From JAWBOW01 sp038825775 (lineage in GTDB: Archaea; Nanobdellota; Nanobdellia; Woesearchaeales; WAPY01), in contig JAWBOW010000026.1 of the NCBI GenBank assembly GCA_038825775.1, positions 1 through 13,383 of the forward strand: DNA of 13,383 bases, written 5' to 3'. Of this stretch, positions 6,565 through 13,383 are shown piece by piece; the first letter of the stretch is position 1, and each line of letters starts with the position of its first letter. A program made the position numbers and the translations under genes. The notes beneath the pieces were generated by a model that did not search any database, was not told where the DNA came from, and saw only the letters and a list, made by a program, of their open reading frames with translations.

Positions 6565-9500
6565 TTTTGTTCAAGGCTGTTTTTTAAGTTTTCGTATTTT
6601 TTTGAAAATACCTCCTTAAATTCTTGAGGAAGCAATTTATAAACATAATCTGCATACTCAAAAAACTTTTTAGCATCTTGGATTTTATTTTCGCTTAAAG
6701 ATGTTTGAGATTCTTCTAAAAGTTGTTCGAGGTATGCTGCGTTTAAGCTATCATAAAAGTTTTTTATATCATCATATAATGCTTCCTTTTGTTTAAAGCT
6801 CAATAAATTATAAAGTATCTTTATCTCATAATAAATTGAAGCTGCTTCATCATATTTGCCATGCTGCATTAACTCCTTTGCCTGCTCTAATAGTATTATA
6901 ATCTGTTTTTCAACATTTCTTCCTTTTTTTATCAGGAGTATTGGATTTATTTCAAGGGATAAAAATAAGAATATCAATAGTAGTAATATAATCAAAAATA
7001 TTCTTAATGACATCGTATCTGCATTCTTTATATTTAAATTGTTAAAGTCGATTATTGCAAGTCCTGTTGTTTTAGAAACTTCATAATTTATTCTGTTTAT
7101 AACAAAAATATCCTTAATTTCTTGGAAATCCTTCAAATTTTTATTACCTGAATCTTGAATGTTTATAATATAACTTGCAGTATTTGCTTCAAGTTCGCTT
7201 ATTTTGAATTCTATTATTGGATCTTTTTGCAAAATTTTTTGTTTTGAAATGAATCTTATTTTTGAAGCATCATCTACTATATTTTTAGGTATAACTTGTA
7301 TAAGGGATAAATCATTAATATTTCCTGAAGGACTTATAATCTTCCTTATTAAATAAAATTCTTCAGATGAATTTTTTCTTTCAATTATTATTCTTTCAAC
7401 TCTTGTTGTTGTTGTTGCTAATTTTTGTGCTTGTTCGTTTAATTTTTTGTATTCTGAGAATTTAAGTTTTGGATTAAGAATTTTATAATAGAAAAGTGTT
7501 ATATTATATATGTCCTCTTCTGTTGGGTATTTTATGAAAGTTTCTGCTTCTTTTATGCTTACACTCTTTATTATTTTATTTCTTATTTCAGAAACTTTAT
7601 TAATCAAAGATAAACTTTGATTTTCAAATTCTTTTTGACTTAAATCTCTTTCTCTTAAATCAAAATAATCCCTTCTTGCTCTTTCTACTTCTTTCTTATA
7701 GTTTTCAAGCTCTTTTATAATGTTAAGTTCTGTAATTGTTTCTAAGATTTCTGTGTTGAGTGAATAAATATTAGAAATTGAGTTCTCAATCTCTTCTATC
7801 GTATCATCAAACAAAATAACAGATTCTGAAGTTGTTAATAATTGAAATTCAGATGGTTGGATTTTAAATTTAAGCTCACTAGTTGCAGAACTCATAAAAC
7901 CATCTGAACACTCAATCTTATATGTGTAATTGCCTTCTTCTAAATTTAATTCAAAACTTGTTTGTGTATTAGGACTAATATTTTTTAGATTACCCTTTTC
8001 AATCCACCAATCACCAATACTCTTTAAGTAAAGAACACAATTTAGTTTGTTGTCTGAACTTACTGAGAAAGTTATTGAAATATTTTTTTTGTTGAATGTA
8101 TAATCATCATTTGGTTCTATTATGTTTATTTTTGGTTTTTCTCTAATCTTTTGTAATTGTATTTCAACTGTTTTATTAGAGTTAACAACTATAAAACTTT
8201 CATAATCATAATATCCTTCCTTTGAGATTTGAACTTTATGCTCTCCTTCCAAAACATCTTTGAATGTTGCGTTTCCGTTTTGAGCGTTTTTTGTTTCATT
8301 GTTAAATTTAATCACTGCGTTTATAGGGTTATTGTTTTCGTCTTTAACTGCAATCGTAATATCGTATAATCCTAAAATCCTTATTTGCTTATACACAACA
8401 ACTTCCTTATAAGAATCCTTAACTTTTAATCTCACATTTACTGTTCCAGGATTTCTAAAATTGTATGTCGTATTTTGGGAATTTGAGTCTGTAATATTGT
8501 CATTGTTTAAGTCCCATTCGTAAAAAACACTTCCGTAGTTTCCAGAAACTACAGCTTTCAGTGTTATTGTGTCTATTGTCCTTGCTTCTGATACAGAATC
8601 AATGCTTGCTGTTAAATTGCTCGGACTTTTTATTGAAAAATTCAATTCTTTTATTTGTGTTACATAATAGTAATTTATTATTGCTTTAATAAGATAATTT
8701 CCTTCTTCGGAGTTATAGTATATGTATGTTATTGGGAAAGTGTTTATGACTTCTTGTTCCTTATTTTGTGAAGGAGTTATAAGTGTTAAATTTACTATTG
8801 AACCGTTTGGAGCGTTTATGCTTATATACGTTTCTTCTCCTGGAATGTATTGTTGTTTATTAGTGGAAATATTAAACCAAAAATCCTTAACAAAAATATA
8901 AAAGCCATAAGCAGAATAATTCTTGGAATCACTAACTATTAATGTTGCATTTAATGTTCCTAAAATATTTGGTATGAACGTGAATAATGAATTGTTCTGA
9001 ACAAAATTAATATTTGCGGATAAATTATAACTTAAAGAATCATTTTCATAATCATTGCAAAATTGGTTAAAATCTATTGTTAAATTATTTAATTTTACAA
9101 GTGTGATGTTTGTTATTGAACAATTTGGAGGTGTATTTTCGCTAATGTTTTGCTCATCAGTTATATTTATTAAGAATTCATTGCTAAAAGTCATGTTTTT
9201 TAAGTCAGAGGCTAAAAACCTTGCATAACCTAAACCAACGAAGTCATTTATTGCTCTTATAAATGCCAAATCTCCAACTATGTTTATTGAAATGTTTTGT
9301 GATGAAACAGCAGTATAAACCAAAGTTTCATTATCAGGATCATAAAAGTATTGTGAAAGATTAATCATTTTTTCTTCTGAATATCTTAAAGTTATATTTT
9401 CTATCTCTCTTATTAATATTGGAGGATTGTTTTGTGTTGTGTTTGTCTCATTAGATTCCTGTGTTTCTGCTGAGATTGTCGTCTTGGTTGGGCTTTGAAT

Positions 9501-9584
9501 AATTAGTACAAAGAGAAATATAAATGGTATTAAGAATAATAACTTTATTTTTTCAAATTTCCTTAGTTTGTTTGTTTTCTTCAT
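6561..9584 (-). CDS. Single-pass membrane protein with Ig/PKD-like exterior and helical cytosolic tail
   Basis: The protein has 1007 residues. A signal peptide (hydrophobic core about 14-30) and a Thr/Asn-rich linker lead into two cadherin/dystroglycan-like Ig domains (to about residue 230), another beta domain, a PKD domain at about 323-408 (YEWDLNNDN, then a VRLKVKD strand), a carboxypeptidase-regulatory/PEGA-like domain to about 480, and a further Ig-like domain to about 583. A helical stretch (about 590-720) follows. A transmembrane helix lies at about 862-880, then a 125-residue cytosolic helical tail with a TPR-like look (KYDEAASIYYEIK). Many N-x-S/T sequons suit an S-layer-side exterior. 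It is one base downstream of the RHH2 stop, and its own stop overlaps the ATPase start (ATGA), so it is very likely a partner of the ATPase. No specific function is recognised. Confidence 0.9.
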   Translation of the reverse strand: MKKTNKLRKFEKIKLLFLIPFIFLFVLIIQSPTKTTISAETQESNETNTTQNNPPILIREIENITLRYSEEKMINLSQYFYDPDNETLVYTAVSSQNISINIVGDLAFIRAINDFVGLGYARFLASDLKNMTFSNEFLINITDEQNISENTPPNCSITNITLVKLNNLTIDFNQFCNDYENDSLSYNLSANINFVQNNSLFTFIPNILGTLNATLIVSDSKNYSAYGFYIFVKDFWFNISTNKQQYIPGEETYISINAPNGSIVNLTLITPSQNKEQEVINTFPITYIYYNSEEGNYLIKAIINYYYVTQIKELNFSIKSPSNLTASIDSVSEARTIDTITLKAVVSGNYGSVFYEWDLNNDNITDSNSQNTTYNFRNPGTVNVRLKVKDSYKEVVVYKQIRILGLYDITIAVKDENNNPINAVIKFNNETKNAQNGNATFKDVLEGEHKVQISKEGYYDYESFIVVNSNKTVEIQLQKIREKPKINIIEPNDDYTFNKKNISITFSVSSDNKLNCVLYLKSIGDWWIEKGNLKNISPNTQTSFELNLEEGNYTYKIECSDGFMSSATSELKFKIQPSEFQLLTTSESVILFDDTIEEIENSISNIYSLNTEILETITELNIIKELENYKKEVERARRDYFDLRERDLSQKEFENQSLSLINKVSEIRNKIIKSVSIKEAETFIKYPTEEDIYNITLFYYKILNPKLKFSEYKKLNEQAQKLATTTTRVERIIIERKNSSEEFYLIRKIISPSGNINDLSLIQVIPKNIVDDASKIRFISKQKILQKDPIIEFKISELEANTASYIINIQDSGNKNLKDFQEIKDIFVINRINYEVSKTTGLAIIDFNNLNIKNADTMSLRIFLIILLLLIFLFLSLEINPILLIKKGRNVEKQIIILLEQAKELMQHGKYDEAASIYYEIKILYNLLSFKQKEALYDDIKNFYDSLNAAYLEQLLEESQTSLSENKIQDAKKFFEYADYVYKLLPQEFKEVFSKKYENLKNSLEQK

Positions 9585-9585
9585 C

Positions 9586-9870
9586 TTATTTTTTTATTTT
9601 TTTGTTTTCGAGTAATGCTTCTATAATTCTTAATTGCTCCAACAATAATTTCTTATTTTCTTCACTTATCTTCTTTTCAAGTATCTTTGTTAGCTGATTC
9701 TTTATTTCTTCATAATCTGAATTTTTTCTGCTTGAACTTTCAATCATCCTTTTTCTCAAAAAACTCCTTATTGCCTCACTCAAGTCCATATAGTGTTCTC
9801 TCTCTGAAATCCTCCTTAGTTCCATCATCATTGATTTTGGAATCCTAACACTAACTATTCTTTCAGCTAT
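9586..9870 (-). CDS. Ribbon-helix-helix regulator 2 (probable ATA start)
   Basis: From the ATG at 9831 the product would have 81 residues but would lack the beta-strand that defines RHH proteins. The same frame continues upstream to a stop at 9877-9879 and encodes IAERIVSVRIPKS just before the first Met. That is a textbook RHH strand, followed by the two helices (MMMELRRISERE and SEAIRSFLRKRM). No ATG, GTG or TTG exists in the extension. An ATA at 9870 lies six bases after GGTGA (9881-9877) and overlaps the stop of RHH1 as ATAG, mimicking the common ATGA coupling. I therefore annotate 94 residues from ATA. The C-terminal 45 residues are charged helix. It is likely a DNA-binding dimer, possibly pairing with RHH1 to control this cluster. 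The start is inference; the gene itself is firm. Confidence 0.8.
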   Translation of the reverse strand: MAERIVSVRIPKSMMMELRRISEREHYMDLSEAIRSFLRKRMIESSSRKNSDYEEIKNQLTKILEKKISEENKKLLLEQLRIIEALLENKKIKK

Positions 9871-10061
9871 CTTTCCTCACCTTCATAACTTTTTATTTTA
9901 GAATTATGAGAAGAAATAAATTCTCTAAGAAGTTCTCTCAATGCTTCGGATCTTGTCTTATAAATTCTATTTTTTATTTGAGAATCTATCCAACTTATTA
10001 TATTAGAAGGTAATCTTATATTAAGGATTTCAATATCCTCTTTTCTCTTTTTTCTCAACAA
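9867..10061 (-). CDS. Ribbon-helix-helix (CopG/Arc-type) regulator 1
   Basis: The product has 64 residues. A basic N-terminus is followed by the beta-strand IEILNIRLPS, helix A (NIISWIDSQI) and helix B (TRSEALRELLREFISSH), the standard RHH fold that binds DNA as a dimer through paired strands. There is no ATG. Two adjacent TTG codons (10061 and 10058) follow GGTGA at 10067-10063, and the second has the better spacing, giving 63 residues. It is the first gene of the cluster, behind a good TATA box and a leader with palindromes, so autoregulation is likely. The stop TAG overlaps the proposed ATA start of RHH2. No toxin gene is adjacent, so an antitoxin role is not supported. Confidence 0.85.
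   Translation of the reverse strand: MLRKKRKEDIEILNIRLPSNIISWIDSQIKNRIYKTRSEALRELLREFISSHNSKIKSYEGEER
9877..9881 (-). promoter_or_regulatory. Ribosome-binding site deciding the RHH2 start
   Basis: GGTGA on the minus strand ends six bases before the ATA at 9870. It is 45 bases from the first ATG at 9831, too far to serve that codon. This site is the main argument for the ATA start. Confidence 0.6.
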
Positions 10062-10094
10062 ATCACCTGCTTGCTCGTTTGTTAATACTTTTTA

Positions 10095-10120
10095 AACAAA
10101 TTGTTAAATTAGTATACTAA
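10095..10120. promoter_or_regulatory. Candidate RHH operator in the leader
   Basis: A perfect 12-bp palindrome, TTAGTATACTAA, lies at 10109-10120, next to a dyad AACAA-A-TTGTT at 10095-10105. A third short palindrome, ACAATTGT, is at 10147-10154 near the predicted transcription start. RHH dimers bind such short symmetric sites in multiples, and the position between start site and gene would suit autorepression. Confidence 0.4.
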
Positions 10121-10165
10121 AAGTATTATTGTAATTCATTTGTAAGACAATTGTTTATTTAGTGA

Positions 10166-10173
10166 TATATAAA
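10166..10173 (-). promoter_or_regulatory. TATA box of the RHH/ATPase cluster
   Basis: TTTATATA on the minus strand, preceded by purine-rich CAAAAAC as a possible BRE, is an excellent match to the archaeal consensus. The predicted start near 10143 would leave a leader of about 80 nt, containing the palindromes and the GGTGA site of RHH1. Confidence 0.6.
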
Positions 10174-10246
10174 GTTTTTGGTTTTTGGGGAGAATAATAA
10201 ATTTTAAGGATACATCAGAAATTTTCATAATCGATTAAAAACCACT

Positions 10247-10290
10247 ATTTGTAATATTTTTGTATTATATTTGTATTACATTTGTATTTA
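10247..10290. repeat. Four tandem 11-bp repeats (ATTTGTATTAY)
   Basis: The units are ATTTGTAATAT, TTTTGTATTAT, ATTTGTATTAC and ATTTGTATTTA, back to back with exact 11-bp spacing. One unit per helical turn puts all sites on one DNA face, as in operators of RHH and other small dimeric regulators. They lie about 75 bp upstream of the cluster TATA box and between the two transcription units. Confidence 0.7.
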
Positions 10291-10319
10291 ATATATAAAA
10301 AACTAAGATTTAAAGGACT

Positions 10320-10360
10320 AAAAATAAAAAATTAAATAAAACAAAAAAACAAGAAAAAAA
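10320..10360 (-). terminator. Oligo-T terminator downstream of pyrG
   Basis: On the minus strand this stretch has successive T runs of 7, 7, 4, 6 and 5 bases with no hairpin. Archaeal RNA polymerase ends at such non-template T tracts. It would end pyrG transcripts 120-160 nt after the stop. Confidence 0.5.
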
Positions 10361-10370
10361 GAGTTACCTT

Positions 10371-10378
10371 TTTATACT
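10371..10378 (+). promoter_or_regulatory. TATA-like box for the 33-codon ORF
   Basis: TTTATACT begins 28 bp before the ATG at 10399, a spacing that would start transcription at the ATG itself, that is, a leaderless mRNA. Confidence 0.3.
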
Positions 10379-10398
10379 AAAATTAATTTAATAAGAAT

Positions 10399-10500
10399 AT
10401 GGCATTAAGGCAGTTAATTATAATAATTTTGACATTGCTCTTAATATTTATCTTTATGATTTTAATAAAGAATATGCTTTCAGGAATTCTTACTATTTAA
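10399..10500 (+). CDS. Possible 33-aa single-pass membrane peptide
   Basis: The ORF reads MALRQLIIIILTLLLIFIFM and continues for 13 more residues to a stop at 10500. It is one hydrophobic helix with Arg before it and Lys after it, a credible membrane topology. A TATA-like box at leaderless spacing supports expression. Against it, the ORF is very short, lies in AT-rich DNA where ATT/TTA codons arise easily, overlaps the last 21 bases of pyrG on the opposite strand, and has no ribosome-binding site. No family is recognised. Confidence 0.35.
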   Translation: MALRQLIIIILTLLLIFIFMILIKNMLSGILTI

Positions 10501-12252
10501 ACAAGCTCTGAGGAATCCTACAAACAAAGGTGAGGGATTTAAAAATCCTGAGTTAAATTCTGGGTGTGCTTGAGTTGCAACAAAATAAGGATGATTTTTT
10601 AACTCAATAAACTCAACCAATTTAAGATTTTCATTTATAAGATGATATCCACTTATCTTCAAACCATTTTTTTCTAATATTTCAATATATTTCGGATTAA
10701 CTTCATACCTGTGTCTGTGTCTTTCAAAAATAACTTCTGAATTTTTTGGTAGAAAACCAACTCTAAATCTTAAATTATCATCTTTTGAATAGAACAATAA
10801 TTTTTGCTTATCTTTAGTTATCCTCCCAAATTCCTTATAAAGTTTATAAACTATGCTGTTCTTTTCAAGAATTGCTGCATAATCTCCTAATCTCATGCTT
10901 GCTCCATAAAAATTATTTTTTAATAATTCTTGCTGTTCTGGAAGCAATGTTATTACTGGATTTTCCGTCTTAGGATTTATTTCTAAACTGTTAGCATCGT
11001 CTATTTTTAAAACATTTCTGCAAAACTCAACGATTGCCAATTGCATTCCAAAGCATAATCCCAAGAATGGTTTTTTGTTTTCTCTTGCATATCTTATTGT
11101 TTTTATTTTTCCTTCAACACCTTGACTTCCAAAACCGCCCGGTATTATTATACCATCAAACTCTTTTAAAACATCACTTATTTTAACATTATCACTCTCT
11201 AAATCTTGAGATGAAACCTCTTCTATTATAATTCTTGATTTTAGATGAGCAGCAGCGTGCTTTAATGATTCAATAACAGAGATGTAAGAGTCCTTTAAAT
11301 TGTAATTTCCAATCTTAAAATACTTTCCAACTATTGCAACCTTAATTAAATTGTTTGATTTTTCTAAATACTGAACTTGTTTTTTCCAATCCTCCCACTC
11401 AGGTTTTTTTCTTGGCTTAAGATTTAGTTTTTTAAGTAATTTTATTCCAATGTTTTCCTTCTCGAAGTTTAAGGGTATTTCATAAATGTTATTGACGTCT
11501 GGAGCAGATATTATGAATTCCTTGCTTATATTTGCATACCTTTCAATCTTTTCCTTTCTAATATCATCTAAAGGTTCTTGTGCTCTTGCAATAACAATGT
11601 CAGGATATATTCCTGTTTCTGAGAGCATTTTTATTGCTTGTTGTGTTGGTTTTGTTTTCATTTCACCAACATTTGCAGGTGTTGGTAAATAGCTTACTAA
11701 GACATAAACCACATTTTCTTTTCCAAAGTCCTTTTCTAAGCTTTTTGCTGCAAACAAGAAAGGAATATTCTCGTAATCTCCAACAGTTCCCCCAATTTCA
11801 ACGAGGATTATTTCATAATTCTTTCCTGCTTCTAGTATTCTATTTTTTATTTCGTCAATAACATGGGGGATTATTTGAACTGTTTTTCCAAGAAAAAATC
11901 CTGTTCTTTCCTTTCTGATCAGTTCTTGATATATTTGGCCTGTTGTTATGTTGTTTCTCTTTGAAAGGTTTTGGTTTATAAATCTCTCATAGTTTCCTAA
12001 GTCTTGGTCTGTTTCTCCACCATCAAAAGTAACCCATACTTCACCGTGTTCTGTTGGTCTTAAAGTTCCTGCATCAACATTTATGTAAGGGTCTATTTTT
12101 ACACAAGTAACTTTAAATCCAAACTCTTTCATTATTTTAGCTATAGAAGCAGTTGCAACTCCTTTTCCAACTCCACTTATTACCCCTCCTGAGATGAAGA
12201 TGAATTTTTTGTTTTTTAGTTCTTTAGAATTTTTTAAACTATTCTGGAGCAT
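10480..12252 (-). CDS. pyrG: CTP synthase (glutamine-hydrolysing)
   Basis: It converts UTP to CTP using ATP and glutamine, the last step of de novo pyrimidine nucleotide synthesis, in the cytosol. The N-terminal synthetase domain has the nucleotide-binding loop (FISGGVISGVGKG), the KIDPYINVDAGT motif and VEIGGTVGDYE. The C-terminal glutaminase domain has the nucleophile Cys400 in GLCFGMQ and the His563/Glu565 pair in AHPEF, so the enzyme should be active. At 590 residues it is longer than the usual 535-550. There is a leader of about 15 residues before the conserved start, and an insertion of roughly 30 residues (about 476-508) just before the ERHRHRYE motif. A TATA-like box at leaderless distance precedes the ATG. 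It is a housekeeping gene, divergent from the pilin-like genes. Confidence 0.97.
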   Translation of the reverse strand: MLQNSLKNSKELKNKKFIFISGGVISGVGKGVATASIAKIMKEFGFKVTCVKIDPYINVDAGTLRPTEHGEVWVTFDGGETDQDLGNYERFINQNLSKRNNITTGQIYQELIRKERTGFFLGKTVQIIPHVIDEIKNRILEAGKNYEIILVEIGGTVGDYENIPFLFAAKSLEKDFGKENVVYVLVSYLPTPANVGEMKTKPTQQAIKMLSETGIYPDIVIARAQEPLDDIRKEKIERYANISKEFIISAPDVNNIYEIPLNFEKENIGIKLLKKLNLKPRKKPEWEDWKKQVQYLEKSNNLIKVAIVGKYFKIGNYNLKDSYISVIESLKHAAAHLKSRIIIEEVSSQDLESDNVKISDVLKEFDGIIIPGGFGSQGVEGKIKTIRYARENKKPFLGLCFGMQLAIVEFCRNVLKIDDANSLEINPKTENPVITLLPEQQELLKNNFYGASMRLGDYAAILEKNSIVYKLYKEFGRITKDKQKLLFYSKDDNLRFRVGFLPKNSEVIFERHRHRYEVNPKYIEILEKNGLKISGYHLINENLKLVEFIELKNHPYFVATQAHPEFNSGFLNPSPLFVGFLRACLNSKNS

Positions 12253-12273
12253 TTATAAAATAGGATTTTTTGA

Positions 12274-12281
12274 GTTTATAT
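12274..12281 (-). promoter_or_regulatory. TATA-like box of pyrG
   Basis: ATATAAAC on the minus strand starts 29 bp before the pyrG ATG, which would place the transcription start at the start codon. The ATG has no Shine-Dalgarno, which agrees with a leaderless transcript. Confidence 0.45.
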
Positions 12282-12386
12282 TGTTTTTTATTTTTTAAGA
12301 TGTATTTTGAAAAATAAATTATTTGAAAAATAAAAAGAAAAGATTTAAAAAAATAACAATATTTTTTTTAATAAGAACAAGCTAAG

Positions 12387-13178
12387 ATGGCAAGCTTAAG
12401 AAATAAAAAAGGAATTGGAATTCTTGTGGCAATTATAATAGTTTTAATGGTTATATTCGTGCTTTTTATAATAACTGGTTTGTTAAGCAGTTTAAGTAGC
12501 GAATCTGCTAAGGAAACTGCTTGCAGGTCAAGTGTTTTAAAAAATTATGTTGGAAGGAGTGCACTTAGTTTTAACGATGCGGTTTTACAATGTGAATCTA
12601 AAGATATTTCAATAAAGAAAGATGGCATTTATGTTAATGGAAAAAAACAAGTGAGTTATAAAGGATTAAGCGAACAAGAAGCAAAAAATAAAACAATGAA
12701 GATTTTGGCTGATGAGATGGCAAAGTGTTGGAATATGTTTTTAGAAGGCAATATAGAATACATGAGAGTTCTTGCTGGAAGTAAGGTTTTGTGTAATGTT
12801 TGTGCAAAAATAACTGTCAAAGATACTCCTTTTAAAGAAATAACTTTTGAAGAATTTATGGATTTTTTGGCAGAGAATGAAATTAAGGACAAAAGGATTA
12901 GTTATTTCAAGTATTTATATCCTGATGTTGATTATGATAAACATAAGATGATGAATGCTTTAATAACTTTTTCTATAAAGTTATATGGACAAGCGCCAAT
13001 CATAAGTATTGATAAAATAGATAGAGAAGAATTTAATATAAAGACGAATGGTAACTATTACTTAGTTTTCACTGCAATGGAAGGTTCGCTTTTTAGAACA
13101 TTAAAACATCATGAATCATATGTTATGATAGCACCAACTAGATTTTTAATAAATGGTTGTAGTTTATTGTATGGTTAA
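12387..13178 (+). CDS. Pilin-like protein with class III signal peptide, 263 aa
   Basis: The N-terminus, RNKKG followed by about 25 hydrophobic residues (10-33), matches archaeal type IV pilin-like signal peptides, with cleavage expected after Gly9. The remainder is a hydrophilic exterior domain with six cysteines (46, 69, 114, 136, 139, 258), including a C-N-V-C pair, which could form disulfides outside the cell or hold a metal. A full-length body of 230 residues is longer than a simple pilin, so it may be a minor pilin or a surface protein using the pilin anchor. The ATG at 12387 has no ribosome-binding site and is 134 bp from the divergent pyrG start. It overlaps the next gene by 8 bp. Confidence 0.85.
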   Translation: MASLRNKKGIGILVAIIIVLMVIFVLFIITGLLSSLSSESAKETACRSSVLKNYVGRSALSFNDAVLQCESKDISIKKDGIYVNGKKQVSYKGLSEQEAKNKTMKILADEMAKCWNMFLEGNIEYMRVLAGSKVLCNVCAKITVKDTPFKEITFEEFMDFLAENEIKDKRISYFKYLYPDVDYDKHKMMNALITFSIKLYGQAPIISIDKIDREEFNIKTNGNYYLVFTAMEGSLFRTLKHHESYVMIAPTRFLINGCSLLYG

Positions 13179-13383
13179 AAAATTTAACAAAAGAGGATTA
13201 GAGTATTATCAAATTGTTGGCATAATCTTAATATTAGTAGTTTTATTTATAATAAGTTTTGTTCTTTATAATCTAAAAGGTATTTATTCTGAAAATCAAG
13301 AGATTGAGCAGTGTAGAAAGAGTGTTGAGATTGCTGCTGCAGCAACATACGCGAGTTATGAGGTTTTTTCCTCTCAATTAAAA
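13171..13383 (+). CDS. Second pilin-like protein (partial, runs off the window)
   Basis: The frame is open from the ATG at 13171 to the window end, 71 residues. FNKRGLEYYQ followed by a hydrophobic helix (about 16-34) is again a class III signal peptide, with cleavage expected after Gly9. Unlike classical pilins, Glu sits at +2 and not +5. Residues 48-52 (CRKSV) match CRSSV at the equivalent place in the upstream gene, so the two are probably paralogous members of one family. The start overlaps the upstream stop by 8 bp, pointing to one operon. Confidence 0.8.
   Translation, partial: MVKKFNKRGLEYYQIVGIILILVVLFIISFVLYNLKGIYSENQEIEQCRKSVEIAAAATYASYEVFSSQLK

Larger units (their letters stand above)
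10062..10479. other. 418-bp region between RHH1 and pyrG
   Basis: Read on both strands, this AT-rich stretch contains, from left to right, the RHH1 leader with palindromes, a TATA box, four 11-bp direct repeats, oligo-T runs downstream of pyrG, and the TATA-like box and most of a 33-codon plus-strand ORF. I see no structured RNA or longer gene in it. Confidence 0.7.

Noticed and set aside
9586..10061. Toxin-antitoxin pair
   Set aside because: Both small genes are RHH DNA-binding proteins. Neither has RelE, PIN or MazF-like sequence, and the next gene is a 1007-aa membrane protein.
10247..10290. CRISPR array
   Set aside because: The units are 11 bp and directly adjacent, with no spacers and no cas genes nearby.
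12304..12334. Direct repeat TTTGAAAAATAAA in the pyrG/pilin intergenic region
   Set aside because: Two short copies in DNA made almost wholly of A and T are expected by chance and do not line up with either promoter.

Overview
The window looks like the chromosome of a small-genome, very AT-rich archaeon, most likely a DPANN lineage of the Pacearchaeota/Woesearchaeota/Nanoarchaeota type. I infer this from TATA-box promoters with little or no leader, GGTG(A) ribosome-binding sites, class III (pilin-type) signal peptides, a HerA-type ATPase, ribbon-helix-helix (RHH) regulators, and large sequon-rich surface proteins with PKD/Ig-like and propeller-like repeats. No rRNA, tRNA, CRISPR array or insertion sequence is visible.

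Layout. Positions 1-2362 (minus) hold a giant secreted surface protein whose C-terminus lies outside the window. Positions 2452-10061 (minus) form a compact six-gene cluster. In transcription order it is RHH regulator 1, RHH regulator 2 (probably starting at an ATA codon), a 1007-aa membrane protein with a PKD/Ig-like exterior and a helical cytosolic tail, an 853-aa membrane-anchored HerA-like ATPase with a C-terminal DUF5752-like domain, a stand-alone DUF5752-like coiled-coil protein, and a 308-aa coiled-coil protein. The genes overlap or nearly touch, so they are probably co-transcribed and translationally coupled. A 418-bp non-coding stretch follows, with a TATA box, small palindromes, four 11-bp direct repeats, an oligo-T terminator and a possible 33-aa membrane peptide gene. 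pyrG (CTP synthase, minus) is next, then two overlapping pilin-like genes on the plus strand, the second cut by the window edge.

The exceptional feature is inside the ATPase gene. From 5733 down to 4528 all 402 consecutive codons end in T or G. Four-fold families use T (one ACG apart), every Leu is TTG, and only 23 different codons appear. The pattern starts and stops abruptly, with ordinary A-rich codon use in the same gene on both sides. The protein shifts with it: Lys gives way to Arg and Ile to Val. I know of no standard explanation. Nearby, the two DUF5752-like domains share a 71-bp stretch that is identical even at silent sites, although its flanks have diverged.

Working model (inference): the two membrane proteins expose Ig-like domains outside and present an ATPase and a helical scaffold inside, with two coiled-coil partners, all under RHH control. 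That would be an ATP-driven envelope-spanning machine of unknown purpose, for example DNA or protein movement, surface-fibre assembly or attachment.
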